Source of the DNA: Pseudomonas sp. NC02
GTDB taxonomy: Bacteria > Pseudomonadota > Gammaproteobacteria > Pseudomonadales > Pseudomonadaceae
Assembly: GCF_002874965.1 (NCBI RefSeq)
Contig: NZ_CP025624.1
Span: forward strand, 2,728,001 to 2,792,000
Length of the DNA stretch: 64,000 bases
Reading direction: 5' to 3'
Shown piece after piece: positions 55,888 to 63,829 of the stretch. Numbering within the stretch: the stretch's first letter is position 1; each line of letters opens with the position of its first letter. The position numbers and the translations under genes are program-made. The notes below the pieces were generated by a model, which worked only from the letters and a program-made list of their open reading frames with translations, searched no databases and was not told the DNA's origin.

Positions 55888-56072
55888 TCACTCGTACTCC
55901 ATGTGGACTGGCCGGGGTGAGGCAAGCATGCGACGTGCCATACGGGCATGCGGGGAGCGAATCGGGTGTAGGGGAGCGGGGGTTGATTGATTGTAGGAGG
56001 TTATCGGCGGTGTTGGGTGGGGCTTTAAGGGGGGGGGTAAGCCAGAAGCTGCTTGCTACGAGGGGCTGCAAT
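55108..56072. repeat. Long direct repeat, copy 2
   Basis: Copy of 43,916-44,895 in the same orientation. Differences include a 14-base deletion near 55,254, one T missing near 55,294, several substitutions, and a longer G-run near 56,030. Confidence 0.9.
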
Positions 56073-56573
56073 TAGCTACAAGCTGACGGTGATCATGCCG
56101 TGCCAACACGGGAACATTCTGTCAGCGACGTGAGATGCGTGAAGACAGGATGTGTAGTAGCCTTAAGCCATCCAGCAAAATAGGCCCAACAGCATGGAAG
56201 CCGTTAATGTCATATCCCGAATAGCGGGCTTTTATAAAAAAGGCACGTCCAAGCCTCATTATCGTTTGGAGGCCGGAACGGTCCATGAAATCAAACTTGG
56301 CTTTGATAGAAACAATCCGAAAAATCCGGTTCCGGTGACTTCGGTTTCTCCGATTCCAAGCGTGCAAGTTGCGAGCAGGAAAACCAAGTGCTAGCGGTGC
56401 CAATTGAAAATCCGTTGTTTCAAGTTGCACCCGCTAGCGTAGTAAGTCACGGCGGTACACGCCTAAATCAGACGCGTAATTATTGAATGCCCGAGAAAAA
56501 TTGAACGAAAATTGGAGGCAGGCCATTATAAAAAATGGCGGTCCTAGGCTAATTTTTCAGAGCGGAAGATAGC
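55888..56573. other. Duplicated chemoreceptor 5' flank and spacer
   Basis: 686 bases. 55,888-56,072 is the duplicated upstream region of the chemoreceptor gene. 56,057-56,089 is a degenerate dispersed repeat (GGGGCTGCAATTAGCTACAA). The plus-strand frame 56,194-56,394 (66 residues, basic, 'IAGFYKKGTSKPHYRLEAG') is possible but unsupported by a ribosome-binding site. Confidence 0.5.
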
Positions 56574-57794
56574 ATGAGAGAAATATTTCTAGATGCGTTT
56601 CTAGAAGGCGAAAAAACAGAAGCCACGTATATCTGCCTGGAGTGCTTCAAGGACGATTGGTTGAAGGGAAGGGCTGATTCTCTGATGGAGCCACGCTCGT
56701 GTGCTGTATGCGGTAGCGTCGTAAGCAAGGCCCAAACCCCGTCCAAAATTGCGAGCATCATTCGAGGTCCGCTCCAAAAACACTTTAACGTCGATTACGG
56801 GCTGTATCCGGGTTACGAGATGAGCCTGAATGAGGTAATTGGAATAACCATCGGGTGTCCGTCAGTCGAGATTTGCAATGCTATAGCCCAAAGACTAGTT
56901 AATCCCGATGCCGATGATGAGGATTTCTACTCTGTTGGGCAGGAGTACTGTAGAGCTCCCAGTCCATTTGAGTCTGACGACCATTGTCGATGGTGGGTCG
57001 AAGGTGACTGGGACGCAATGTCTACTCAGCTAATCCATGGTCAACGTTTTTTCAATGATAGGGTTAAGAGCTTTTTTGAGTCGCTTATTTTTGAAGCTCT
57101 CTGGTCTAATAGGGAGGAAGAAAAAGGTAAACCTTCGGCGATAAAAAAGCTTCCTGCCGGCAGCGAGTTTTACCGTGCTCGCATAGCTAAGAATTTGTCC
57201 GATGTACACCGTTTTCAAGCCAATCCTGAAGTTGAACTAGGGGCTCCACCTAAAGATCGTGCAGCGAACAATAGGATGAGCCCTGCTGGCGTACCGCTTA
57301 TCTATTTATCAGGCGACTCCGAGACCTGTATAGCGGAAGTGCGACCTTCAATTGGCGATGAAATCGTCCTCGCGAAATTTATATCAACAGAAGACCTTTT
57401 GTTTTTTGACTTCACAGCCTTGGATTTACTAGAGCACGATCCAATAAGTCTGTTCAGTCCCAGCCATGAGGGCCGAACACAAAGAAGGCTGCTTCTAACT
57501 TATTTGCATGAGTTGATCGCACGCCCCGTTAGAAATGGGGATACAGATTATGTAATGACCCAAGCGCTTGCAGAGTACATTCGATTTTCTCGTCACAAGT
57601 TTGATGGTGTTGCATTTCGCTCTGTTCAGCGTAGCGATGGTGGAATTAACTATGTACTCTTCGATAAGGGTACTCCGGAACGCATGCATAACCCAGGTTG
57701 GATGCCAACGTTCAGTCTGGAAACTTCAGTGCAGTCAGTTTCAATATTTAAGGTGAAAGGATTAGTTTACCACTGTGATGTCATTAAAGAGTGA
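56574..57794 (+). CDS. HEPN/RES-domain protein, NAD-degrading toxin type
   Basis: 406 residues. An N-terminal Cys4 zinc motif ('CLEC', 'CAVCG', residues 16-47) leads into a helical HEPN/RES N-terminal domain. The C-terminal half is a RES domain: Arg residues R201/R203 in 'FYRARIAK', 'GVPLIYLSGDSETCIAEVRP' with E255, and 'GVAFRSVQ' with S350, the three residues that name the family. RES proteins studied elsewhere break down NAD+ and are usually paired with an Xre-like antitoxin. None is visible next to this gene, so the N-terminal domain may restrain it. A defence role is inferred. Confidence 0.8.
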   Translation: MREIFLDAFLEGEKTEATYICLECFKDDWLKGRADSLMEPRSCAVCGSVVSKAQTPSKIASIIRGPLQKHFNVDYGLYPGYEMSLNEVIGITIGCPSVEICNAIAQRLVNPDADDEDFYSVGQEYCRAPSPFESDDHCRWWVEGDWDAMSTQLIHGQRFFNDRVKSFFESLIFEALWSNREEEKGKPSAIKKLPAGSEFYRARIAKNLSDVHRFQANPEVELGAPPKDRAANNRMSPAGVPLIYLSGDSETCIAEVRPSIGDEIVLAKFISTEDLLFFDFTALDLLEHDPISLFSPSHEGRTQRRLLLTYLHELIARPVRNGDTDYVMTQALAEYIRFSRHKFDGVAFRSVQRSDGGINYVLFDKGTPERMHNPGWMPTFSLETSVQSVSIFKVKGLVYHCDVIKE

Positions 57795-58199
57795 TCGGGT
57801 GTATGAAGGTTGGGGGCAGATCACATTTAAAGTAGTGGCGGACTGCCCCCGACTTCCTGACCCCGATTCCTACAAAATATTTTTTGGGTCGTGTTCGCGA
57901 TCTATCGCTGAAGTCACACTATTTTTAATTAGGCGTGTGATTGACTGATCGAGTAGACCGGTCCTGGCTCCCCGGTAAAGCGGGCGCCGGCCTAGGTAAG
58001 AAGTCCGAAGAGGTTAAAGCCGTATCGAATTGCCAGAGGCCTCACTGGTGCTTTTCCTCGCGAGATGGCATTGTGCCTCGCTAGAGGTGGCGTTCATTAC
58101 GCTATGAATGAAAGAAAATGCTTTTGTAACCTGACATTGGAAGCAAGATTGTTAAATAAACTTTCAATAACAAGAGCGCTACGACTACACGGAGCTGTA
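57795..58199. other. Spacer with hairpin repeat before the OLD gene
   Basis: 405 bases. 57,812-57,850 carries a repeat whose ends GGGGGCAG and CTGCCCCC can pair. The rest, including in-frame codons from 58,065 upstream of the chosen OLD start, shows no ribosome-binding site and no recognised coding pattern. Confidence 0.5.
57812..57850 (+). repeat. GGGG(G/T)CAGATCACATTT direct repeat, copy 1
   Basis: GGGGGCAGATCACATTTAAA then GTAGTGGCGGAC. It matches the copy at 59,994 at 26 of 31 positions and ends in CTGCCCCC, complementary to its beginning. Confidence 0.7.
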
Positions 58200-59987
58200 A
58201 TGCAGTTAATTGACCAAATCGAGATTGCATATTTTAGATCGATGTATAAGGATAGTCTGAATAACTGCGCCGATACCAATATTATTTTTGGTAGAAATGA
58301 TTCGGGTAAAAGCAATATACTCAGGGCGTTAAATCTTTTTTTCAATAACCATACTAGCCCTGATCAAGGTTTTAATTTTTCTCAGGATTTTAATCATTCT
58401 CGTAGAGCTGAAGCGGGCGGAGAAGGGGATATAAGAAAGTTTGTATATGTAAAAGTTTGGTTTAATACGCCGGCGACGTGGCGGCCGTCGCTAGGGAAAC
58501 GCTTCTGGGTAAAAAAGCAATGGAGCATTTCGATTGGCTCTGACGCGCAAATAACCAGTTCTATTCCAGAAGCTAAACGTCACTATTTGTCGCGCTTTTT
58601 AAATAAAATTAGACTCTATTATATACCGGCGATTAAGGATCGAAAGATTTTTGAAAGTCTTCAGGCTAATATTTATAAAGTTATTTCGCAAAATGTAGAG
58701 TTTTCTGGCTCTTTGTTGAACTTCACTAATGCTTTGCGCGAGCGAACGCAAGGGTTAAGCCAGCAGCTACTTGAAGACCTAAATATTACAAGCGTAGTAA
58801 CGACGCCGAAGGACCTGACGGACTTATTTCGCTCTCTCGACTTTGAAACTACCTCTGAGGCGGGCGACTCGTATAGTCTTACCTTACAGCGCGGTGACGG
58901 GGTGCAGGTTCGCCATATAGCCCCTATTCTGTCCTTCCTGGCTGAGCATAGCTCTGAGGACTTTCATATATGGGCATTCGAAGAACCAGAGAATTCTTTG
59001 GAACTGGCAAACGCAATTGAGGAGGCTGAGAGGTTTCGGTCCTTCGGGCAACAATCTAACAAACAAATATTTTTAACTAGTCATAGCCCCGCTTTTTTTT
59101 CACTAGAGCAAGATGATATTTCACGATACTTTGTAACACGCTCCCAAACGATTGAGGGGCGTCTTAATTCGTCAATACTTAAAATTGGAGCTCCCACCGA
59201 TCCATTGCCTAGTGAGTTGATGGGTGAGACACCTCACCTTCCTGTGATCAGTGTCTATCTCCGAGACGCACATCTGAAAATACTTCGGCAAGAAGAGGAT
59301 CGGGCTGAGTTGTCAGAGATGCTGGATGCGCATAATCAATCGATTATATTCGTCGAAGGTGTATCAGATGTGATGATTTTCACTAAAGCGTGGGAGGTAC
59401 TCGTTGGTGGTGAAATGCCTTTTCGGTTTGAGTCTGCGGGTGGCACAACTAAGATGGAGAGCCTTGCTCGTGACGGGAGGGTTCTATCTGGATTAGCACC
59501 AGGAAGGAAAATATTTGCGCTTGTGGATAATGATACTGAAGGTCGAGCACTCTATAGCAATGCACGCCTTAGAGGCCGTGGAGAATGGGTTCAGCATAAC
59601 TCCAATAAGGTCTATTGGTGTAGATTGCCTTTTACTCCGGAATTTGAGCGGTTTATGGCCCAAATTGGCTTGCCGCACACTATCTGGCCTGGAAGTCTTG
59701 AGAATTTTTTTAGCCCGGCGATACGATGCCGCGCTGTCGAAGCTGGAGCCTTGCAGCTCACCAATTCTCCCCATGCTGAGGTCATTTCAGCGCAGCATTT
59801 TTCTTGTATTCAGCCATATCTTTTACCGAGGGAGGATCTTAATCATTTCAACATCCTTACAACGCACGAAGATTCGAAGATTCCTTTCGCCGAGTGGATT
59901 GTTAACATCTCAGAGCAAGAGCCTGAAATTTTTGAGCCTCTACGCGTAGTGTTTGAAGGTGTAGCGCGACTCTTGGGAAGAGATTAA
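58200..59987 (+). CDS. OLD-family ATPase-Toprim nuclease
   Basis: 595 residues from the ATG at 58200, chosen because GGAG lies 7 bases upstream and the protein then begins 'MQLIDQIEIAYFRSMYK', the usual first strand of OLD proteins. Walker A is G31-RNDSGK-S38. The Walker B/signature region is 'FHIWAFEEPENSLELANAIEEA', and 'QIFLTSHSPAFFS' is the H-loop. The Toprim domain has E386 ('IIFVEGVSDVM') and D443-x-D445 ('ALVDNDTEG'). Class 1 OLD enzymes are ATP-regulated nucleases used against phages, as in P2 Old and Gabija GajA. No UvrD-like helicase (GajB) follows. It is bracketed by short direct repeats. Confidence 0.85.
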   Translation: MQLIDQIEIAYFRSMYKDSLNNCADTNIIFGRNDSGKSNILRALNLFFNNHTSPDQGFNFSQDFNHSRRAEAGGEGDIRKFVYVKVWFNTPATWRPSLGKRFWVKKQWSISIGSDAQITSSIPEAKRHYLSRFLNKIRLYYIPAIKDRKIFESLQANIYKVISQNVEFSGSLLNFTNALRERTQGLSQQLLEDLNITSVVTTPKDLTDLFRSLDFETTSEAGDSYSLTLQRGDGVQVRHIAPILSFLAEHSSEDFHIWAFEEPENSLELANAIEEAERFRSFGQQSNKQIFLTSHSPAFFSLEQDDISRYFVTRSQTIEGRLNSSILKIGAPTDPLPSELMGETPHLPVISVYLRDAHLKILRQEEDRAELSEMLDAHNQSIIFVEGVSDVMIFTKAWEVLVGGEMPFRFESAGGTTKMESLARDGRVLSGLAPGRKIFALVDNDTEGRALYSNARLRGRGEWVQHNSNKVYWCRLPFTPEFERFMAQIGLPHTIWPGSLENFFSPAIRCRAVEAGALQLTNSPHAEVISAQHFSCIQPYLLPREDLNHFNILTTHEDSKIPFAEWIVNISEQEPEIFEPLRVVFEGVARLLGRD

Positions 59988-59993
59988 AAAATA

Positions 59994-60026
59994 GGGGTCA
60001 GATCACATTTAAAATAATGGTGGTCC
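59994..60026 (+). repeat. GGGG(G/T)CAGATCACATTT direct repeat, copy 2
   Basis: GGGGTCAGATCACATTTAAA then ATAATGGTGGTCC, beginning 7 bases after the OLD stop codon. With the copy at 57,812 it brackets the OLD gene. Confidence 0.7.
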
Positions 60027-60091
60027 GACCTCAGTTTTATGTCAGTTTTACTCAGTCCTGACATCTCATATTCAACATAGGGAAACGACGA

Positions 60092-61027
60092 GTGCAGAAA
60101 ATTCTGATAAGCCAGCAAGAACTTGATGAGGGGGCAGGACAATTCGACGAGTACATGCAATTTGTAAAGCATCGACTTTCAGTTGACCTGGATCCTCGGA
60201 CAGTTTTATTTTCGGCCGTGTCACTGATCAGCAAGGATGGACTTAAAGTTGAACTGGGATCATTTCGGGATGCCGCCGCGCAAAACGTAGATAATTGGCT
60301 CATTGAATATTATGGGGCGCGAGCTCATATCGAGTTTGCTCTTCCTCGCATAGCATATCGTATTGATGGAGCGACTTACCTTCTCATGATGCCTGTTCCA
60401 AGAATGGATCTGATTCCGTTGACGGTTGCTGTTGAAGACCTGACGGACAGTGCAGCTGCATCCATTTCGGCCAAGCGATTGTTGGCGTTAACAAACGATT
60501 TCAATGAATTCTATGACGCCCTTTACGAGATATCCGAGTTGCTTCCGACCACGGTCATTCATCTCAGGGATGCGGCACAGCGGATTCTTCAAGGGCCGAT
60601 GTTTTTCGGACTGGCTCGATGGGACACTCTAATGTTCGTGGAGAAGGCCATGAAGGAGCTTTTGCCTAAAGGGATAAGCGTGAAAGGTGCTGATGGCCAC
60701 GATGTGAGGGGGGCTGTACACGAGGCTTGGCTCGCGGCAGGGCTGCCTGCATTGCCGATGGAGTTGCTGGATGACGTGATGTGTTCGCATACTGTGAGGT
60801 ATAGCGAAACCACAATGCCTATGGATACGACACTGAAAGCACATCATTCTTCAGTTCGGTTGGGGGCCCTAATAGCGAGGAATCTCAAAACTCTGGATGG
60901 CAGCAAAAATGAGCTAAGCATAAAGCTTGAAAGCGTTCGTCCAGATCCTCTTCTATCAGTCGCTCGGATTGAGAAGGCCATCACGATCATCAACGGTGGA
61001 TGGAGTCGGGTAGAGTTATCTAGGTGA
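60092..61027 (+). CDS. Unknown protein with a HEPN-like central region, next to OLD
   Basis: 311 residues from a GTG at 60092 with GGGAAA upstream; 104 bases after the OLD stop, same strand. Residues 1-150 are mixed alpha/beta and unassigned. Residues 176-240 read 'WDTLMFVEKAMKELLPKG', H203-D204, 'GLPALPMELLDDVMC', R236-Y237. This recalls the '..EKALK.LL..G..HDL..L..RY' pattern of HEPN domains of the minimal-nucleotidyltransferase-associated kind. The likeness is by eye only. If correct, it would be a possible RNase or effector partner of the OLD protein. Confidence 0.5.
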   Translation: MQKILISQQELDEGAGQFDEYMQFVKHRLSVDLDPRTVLFSAVSLISKDGLKVELGSFRDAAAQNVDNWLIEYYGARAHIEFALPRIAYRIDGATYLLMMPVPRMDLIPLTVAVEDLTDSAAASISAKRLLALTNDFNEFYDALYEISELLPTTVIHLRDAAQRILQGPMFFGLARWDTLMFVEKAMKELLPKGISVKGADGHDVRGAVHEAWLAAGLPALPMELLDDVMCSHTVRYSETTMPMDTTLKAHHSSVRLGALIARNLKTLDGSKNELSIKLESVRPDPLLSVARIEKAITIINGGWSRVELSR

Positions 61028-61222
61028 GGGCCGGCTCAAGTGTATTTTAAATTAATGAGTGGCAGAATTTGGCCGGAAGTCGCCATTGAGTGCAGCATGG
61101 GCGGGGATTCATTCAACTGATGGGGCACTCGGCACTCATCGTCGCTGAGGCGCTGTAGATGGCTACAATGCCTCGGCGACTAGTCGATTGAGCTAATTGA
61201 GCAGCCTGAACACTGTCCAACT
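61028..61222. other. Intergenic spacer
   Basis: 195 bases between convergent genes. A weak palindrome-like TTTGGCCGGAAGTCGCC at about 61,068-61,084 may be a decayed dispersed repeat. Nothing else was seen. Confidence 0.35.
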
Positions 61223-61552
61223 TCAGCTACAAGGCACCTCCCGATCCATCAGCTTCCCTACCAACAGCACCCCTATCTCACTAAGCTGGTGAATCGCCAA
61301 CGCCACATCACGGTCTTTCCCGCTCAGCTCATCCGATAGATCAAGCAGCAACGCGCTGACCGAGGCGAAGGTTTCATAGCTATTGGTAATCAGACTTTCA
61401 CTGCTGGCATCAGCAGCCACACTGAACAGCGCACCCGACGGCGGGGCGGTCTTGGCGGAGGAGGGATTGAGATAGTGATCCAAGGCACGTTGCGCGGCTT
61501 GGTTGAGTTTCAAATCGGGAGTTCCCGGAGGATTCGGCGTTACCTTGAACAT
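61223..61552 (-). CDS. DUF6124-family small protein
   Basis: 109 residues from the ATG at 61552 (MFKVTPNPPGTPD); the longer frame is unlikely. The N-terminus 'MFKVTPNPPGTPDLKLNQAAQRALDHYLNPS' is the typical start of a Pseudomonas-specific small protein family annotated as DUF6124. The C-terminal half is helical ('YETFASVSALLLDLSDELSGKDRDVALAIHQLSEIGVLLVGKLMD'). Function unknown. Such genes are scattered through pseudomonad genomes, usually as single cistrons. Confidence 0.75.
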   Translation of the reverse strand: MFKVTPNPPGTPDLKLNQAAQRALDHYLNPSSAKTAPPSGALFSVAADASSESLITNSYETFASVSALLLDLSDELSGKDRDVALAIHQLSEIGVLLVGKLMDREVPCS

Positions 61553-61907
61553 CGTTAAGTTCCTTGCTTGGGCTTCCACCCCGTTGCTACTAAACGAGGG
61601 GGTGGCAGCTGTACGCAGGTTAGTAGACCGGGGGAACCTAACAAAAACCGGCGCGCCCGAGGGCGCCCTACGCACAGCCACCATCAAGCACAGACAAGGA
61701 CGTCCGACAGATGAAGCTCATGCACACGTTAGGTTGAACCTCGGGCTACTAAACCCGATCACTGAGTTTTCAGCGACCGAGCAACCTTAGAGACGCCAAC
61801 CCAGGTGCACAAGCCGGCGGATTCTGACGCAACTGTAGGCAATGGAGCAAGGTGCCGTGCTCACTGCCTCAGGCGTGCGATAAGCCATTTCAGGTGAGTC
61901 AAATAAA
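61553..61907. other. Intergenic region upstream of the DUF6124 gene
   Basis: 355 bases. It contains the promoter region of the DUF6124 gene; no repeat, RNA or further gene was recognised. A plus-strand frame antisense to the leader (61,503-61,790) is considered spurious. Confidence 0.4.
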
Positions 61908-62411
61908 TCAGTCTGGTTGTTCCTCGGTAAAAAAGGCTGAGGCCGATGCTTGAAAAATCACAATGCCCGCCTCAGCCAATCTGTCTGGTGTAATTCTCGA
62001 CCTATTAAGCTTGTTCAGTGCCAATGTTTCCTGCGGGCTTAAAAGCACTAGGCGGTAATGTTGCTGAATGTAGGAAATAATCTCTTCGTCTGTGCAACCA
62101 CTAGTAACAAGTCGGATCACTTCTTGTGCAAAAGCTCTTTGCGGCATCACATGCTCAATCAAGACTCTTTCACCACGCATCCTGGCATTATGCGCATCAA
62201 TGCTGCATTCGGCATCTGAGCGTGTCTTCAAGCTATTGATATGGCGAAGGTTGGGATATTTCACGCGCTGACAAAGTATGTCGAGTATGCGCTCTACAGA
62301 ATGGATTGCACCGCCGTTGTCAGTAAACCCAGCCTCGATTGCCTTATTCCGGGCGTCTATAAATAAACGCAGTGGAGGCAGAAGGGTGGGCGGGCTATAT
62401 TTTCCTTGCAT
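61908..62411 (-). CDS. Hypothetical protein
   Basis: 167 residues from the ATG at 62411 (MQGKYSPPTLLPPLRLFIDARNKA). Soluble and largely helical, with 'CTDEEIISYIQQHYRLVLLSPQETLALNKLNRSRITPDRLAEAGIVIFQ', possibly a helix-turn-helix-like C-terminal region. No family was recognised. It is AT-rich relative to the core and lies at the right edge of the accessory region. No partner gene is adjacent on its strand except the DUF6124 gene 356 bases downstream. Confidence 0.55.
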   Translation of the reverse strand: MQGKYSPPTLLPPLRLFIDARNKAIEAGFTDNGGAIHSVERILDILCQRVKYPNLRHINSLKTRSDAECSIDAHNARMRGERVLIEHVMPQRAFAQEVIRLVTSGCTDEEIISYIQQHYRLVLLSPQETLALNKLNRSRITPDRLAEAGIVIFQASASAFFTEEQPD

Positions 62412-62543
62412 AGTTTATGGCTATCTCACTTGATTGAGTCAATCACGCTTACTGTCATGTCGCTATTGTTATTGGTTTTCCACTCAAGCGCTATCAAGCC
62501 ATCAGCTCGGGTCTGATAGGAGCAATGATTCTTAGGGGAAAGC

Positions 62544-62585
62544 AAAAAAGGGGATCTATTTGATTAAAAATAGATCCCCTTTTTC
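62544..62585. terminator. Bidirectional terminator
   Basis: An A-run, the stem AGGGGATCTATTT / AAATAGATCCCCT, and a T-run. It ends 18 bases from the MFS stop (minus strand) and could stop transcription from both sides. Confidence 0.88.
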
Positions 62586-62602
62586 TATTTACACAGGTTT
62601 TG

Positions 62603-63829
62603 TTAGGCAGGCTGGGCCGCCAGGCTATTACTCACCTTGCGCCCCAACACCAGCACCGTCACAAACCCGGCGCCCACCAACGCGGTCGACAAACTCAACA
62701 GCACCGAAGTGCCCATCTTGTCGACAATCTGCCCGCCAAAGAACGAGCCGACGGCAATGATCACCTGGAACAACGCGACGAACAGCGGCATGCCACGTTC
62801 CACATCCTTGGGCGCAACCACAAACATCCAGATACTCGCGCACGCCGGGAAGGCACCGAAAGCAAAGCCCCACAGTGCGATCAGCATCACGGCGCCGCTC
62901 ATGCCGGTGGCGAAGTAGGGGAACAGGGCGGTGCTGGTGCCGATCATCAGGGCCACCAGCAACAAGGTATGGCGCACGCTGCGGTTGGCGGCGAAGCCGG
63001 CGAAGACGTTGCCCATTACGCCGGCCACGCCGTAGAGCAGCAGCAGGGAGCCGATGGTCGGGCCGTCGAAGCCGGAGCTGTTTTTGAAGAACGGCGCGAC
63101 GTAGGTGTACGCGGCAAAGTGCGCCAGGCCGATCAGCAATACGGCGATCAAGCCGACCCGGGCTTGTGGGTTGATGAACAGGGCCGGCAGGTCGGCGATG
63201 CGAATGGCTTTTTCCGGTTCGAGGCGGGGCAGCAGGAACATCTGCGCAAGCAATACCGGGATGCCCACCAGTGCGGTGACGAGGAAGGTCATGCGCCAGC
63301 CCATCAGGCCGCTCAGCCAGGTGCCCACGGGTACGCCGAGGACGGTGGCCAGGGTCACGCCCATCATGATGATCGAGGTGGCTTTCGCTACGCCCACGCC
63401 CTTGGGCGCCAGGCGGCCGCTGAGGGCGATGGCGGTGGCCCAGAAGCCGCCGATGCTGATGCCCAGCAGTACGCGGCCGAACAGCAGCAGGCTGAAGTCG
63501 CTGGCGTAGGCCACCACCATGTTGGCGATGATCATGATCAGGGTCAGGCCGATCAGCAGGTAGCGACGGTCCATGGCGCCAATGCCCACCGACAGCAACG
63601 GGGCGGCGAGGGCGGCCATGATGCCGGGCAGGGTGACCATCAGGCCGGCATGGCCGGCGCTGATGCCGAGATCGGCGGCGACGTCGTTGAGTACGCCTAC
63701 CGGCAGGAACTCGCTGGTGACCAGGGCGAAGGCGCCCACGGCAACGGAAAGAATCGCCAGCCACTGCTGCAGGACGGTTTGTTGATTATGTTCGGGGAGG
63801 CCGCTAGGGGCCCGGCTTGCGCTTGGCAT
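62603..63829 (-). CDS. MFS efflux transporter (DHA1, AraJ/NepI-like)
   Basis: 408 residues with 12 hydrophobic segments. 'FALVTSEFLPVGVLNDVAADLGISAGHAGLMVTLPG' is the standard first loop of this subfamily. 'GRVLLGISIGGFWATAIALSGRL' (helix 4) and 'VTLATVLGVPVGTWLSGLMGWRMTF' (antiporter motif, helix 5) follow. These proteins export purine nucleosides, sugars or drugs in exchange for protons. The substrate is undetermined. Its GC-rich, core-like composition marks the return to the chromosome backbone; 63,830-64,000 upstream is its promoter region. Confidence 0.9.
   Translation of the reverse strand: MPSASRAPSGLPEHNQQTVLQQWLAILSVAVGAFALVTSEFLPVGVLNDVAADLGISAGHAGLMVTLPGIMAALAAPLLSVGIGAMDRRYLLIGLTLIMIIANMVVAYASDFSLLLFGRVLLGISIGGFWATAIALSGRLAPKGVGVAKATSIIMMGVTLATVLGVPVGTWLSGLMGWRMTFLVTALVGIPVLLAQMFLLPRLEPEKAIRIADLPALFINPQARVGLIAVLLIGLAHFAAYTYVAPFFKNSSGFDGPTIGSLLLLYGVAGVMGNVFAGFAANRSVRHTLLLVALMIGTSTALFPYFATGMSGAVMLIALWGFAFGAFPACASIWMFVVAPKDVERGMPLFVALFQVIIAVGSFFGGQIVDKMGTSVLLSLSTALVGAGFVTVLVLGRKVSNSLAAQPA

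Noticed and set aside
56122..56430. Overlapping opposite-strand frames of 102 and 66 residues
   Set aside because: Neither has a ribosome-binding site or recognised domain; at most one could be real, and the evidence does not decide.
58200..61027. Gabija system
   Set aside because: The OLD protein is GajA-like, but the next gene shows none of the UvrD-type helicase motifs that GajB has.
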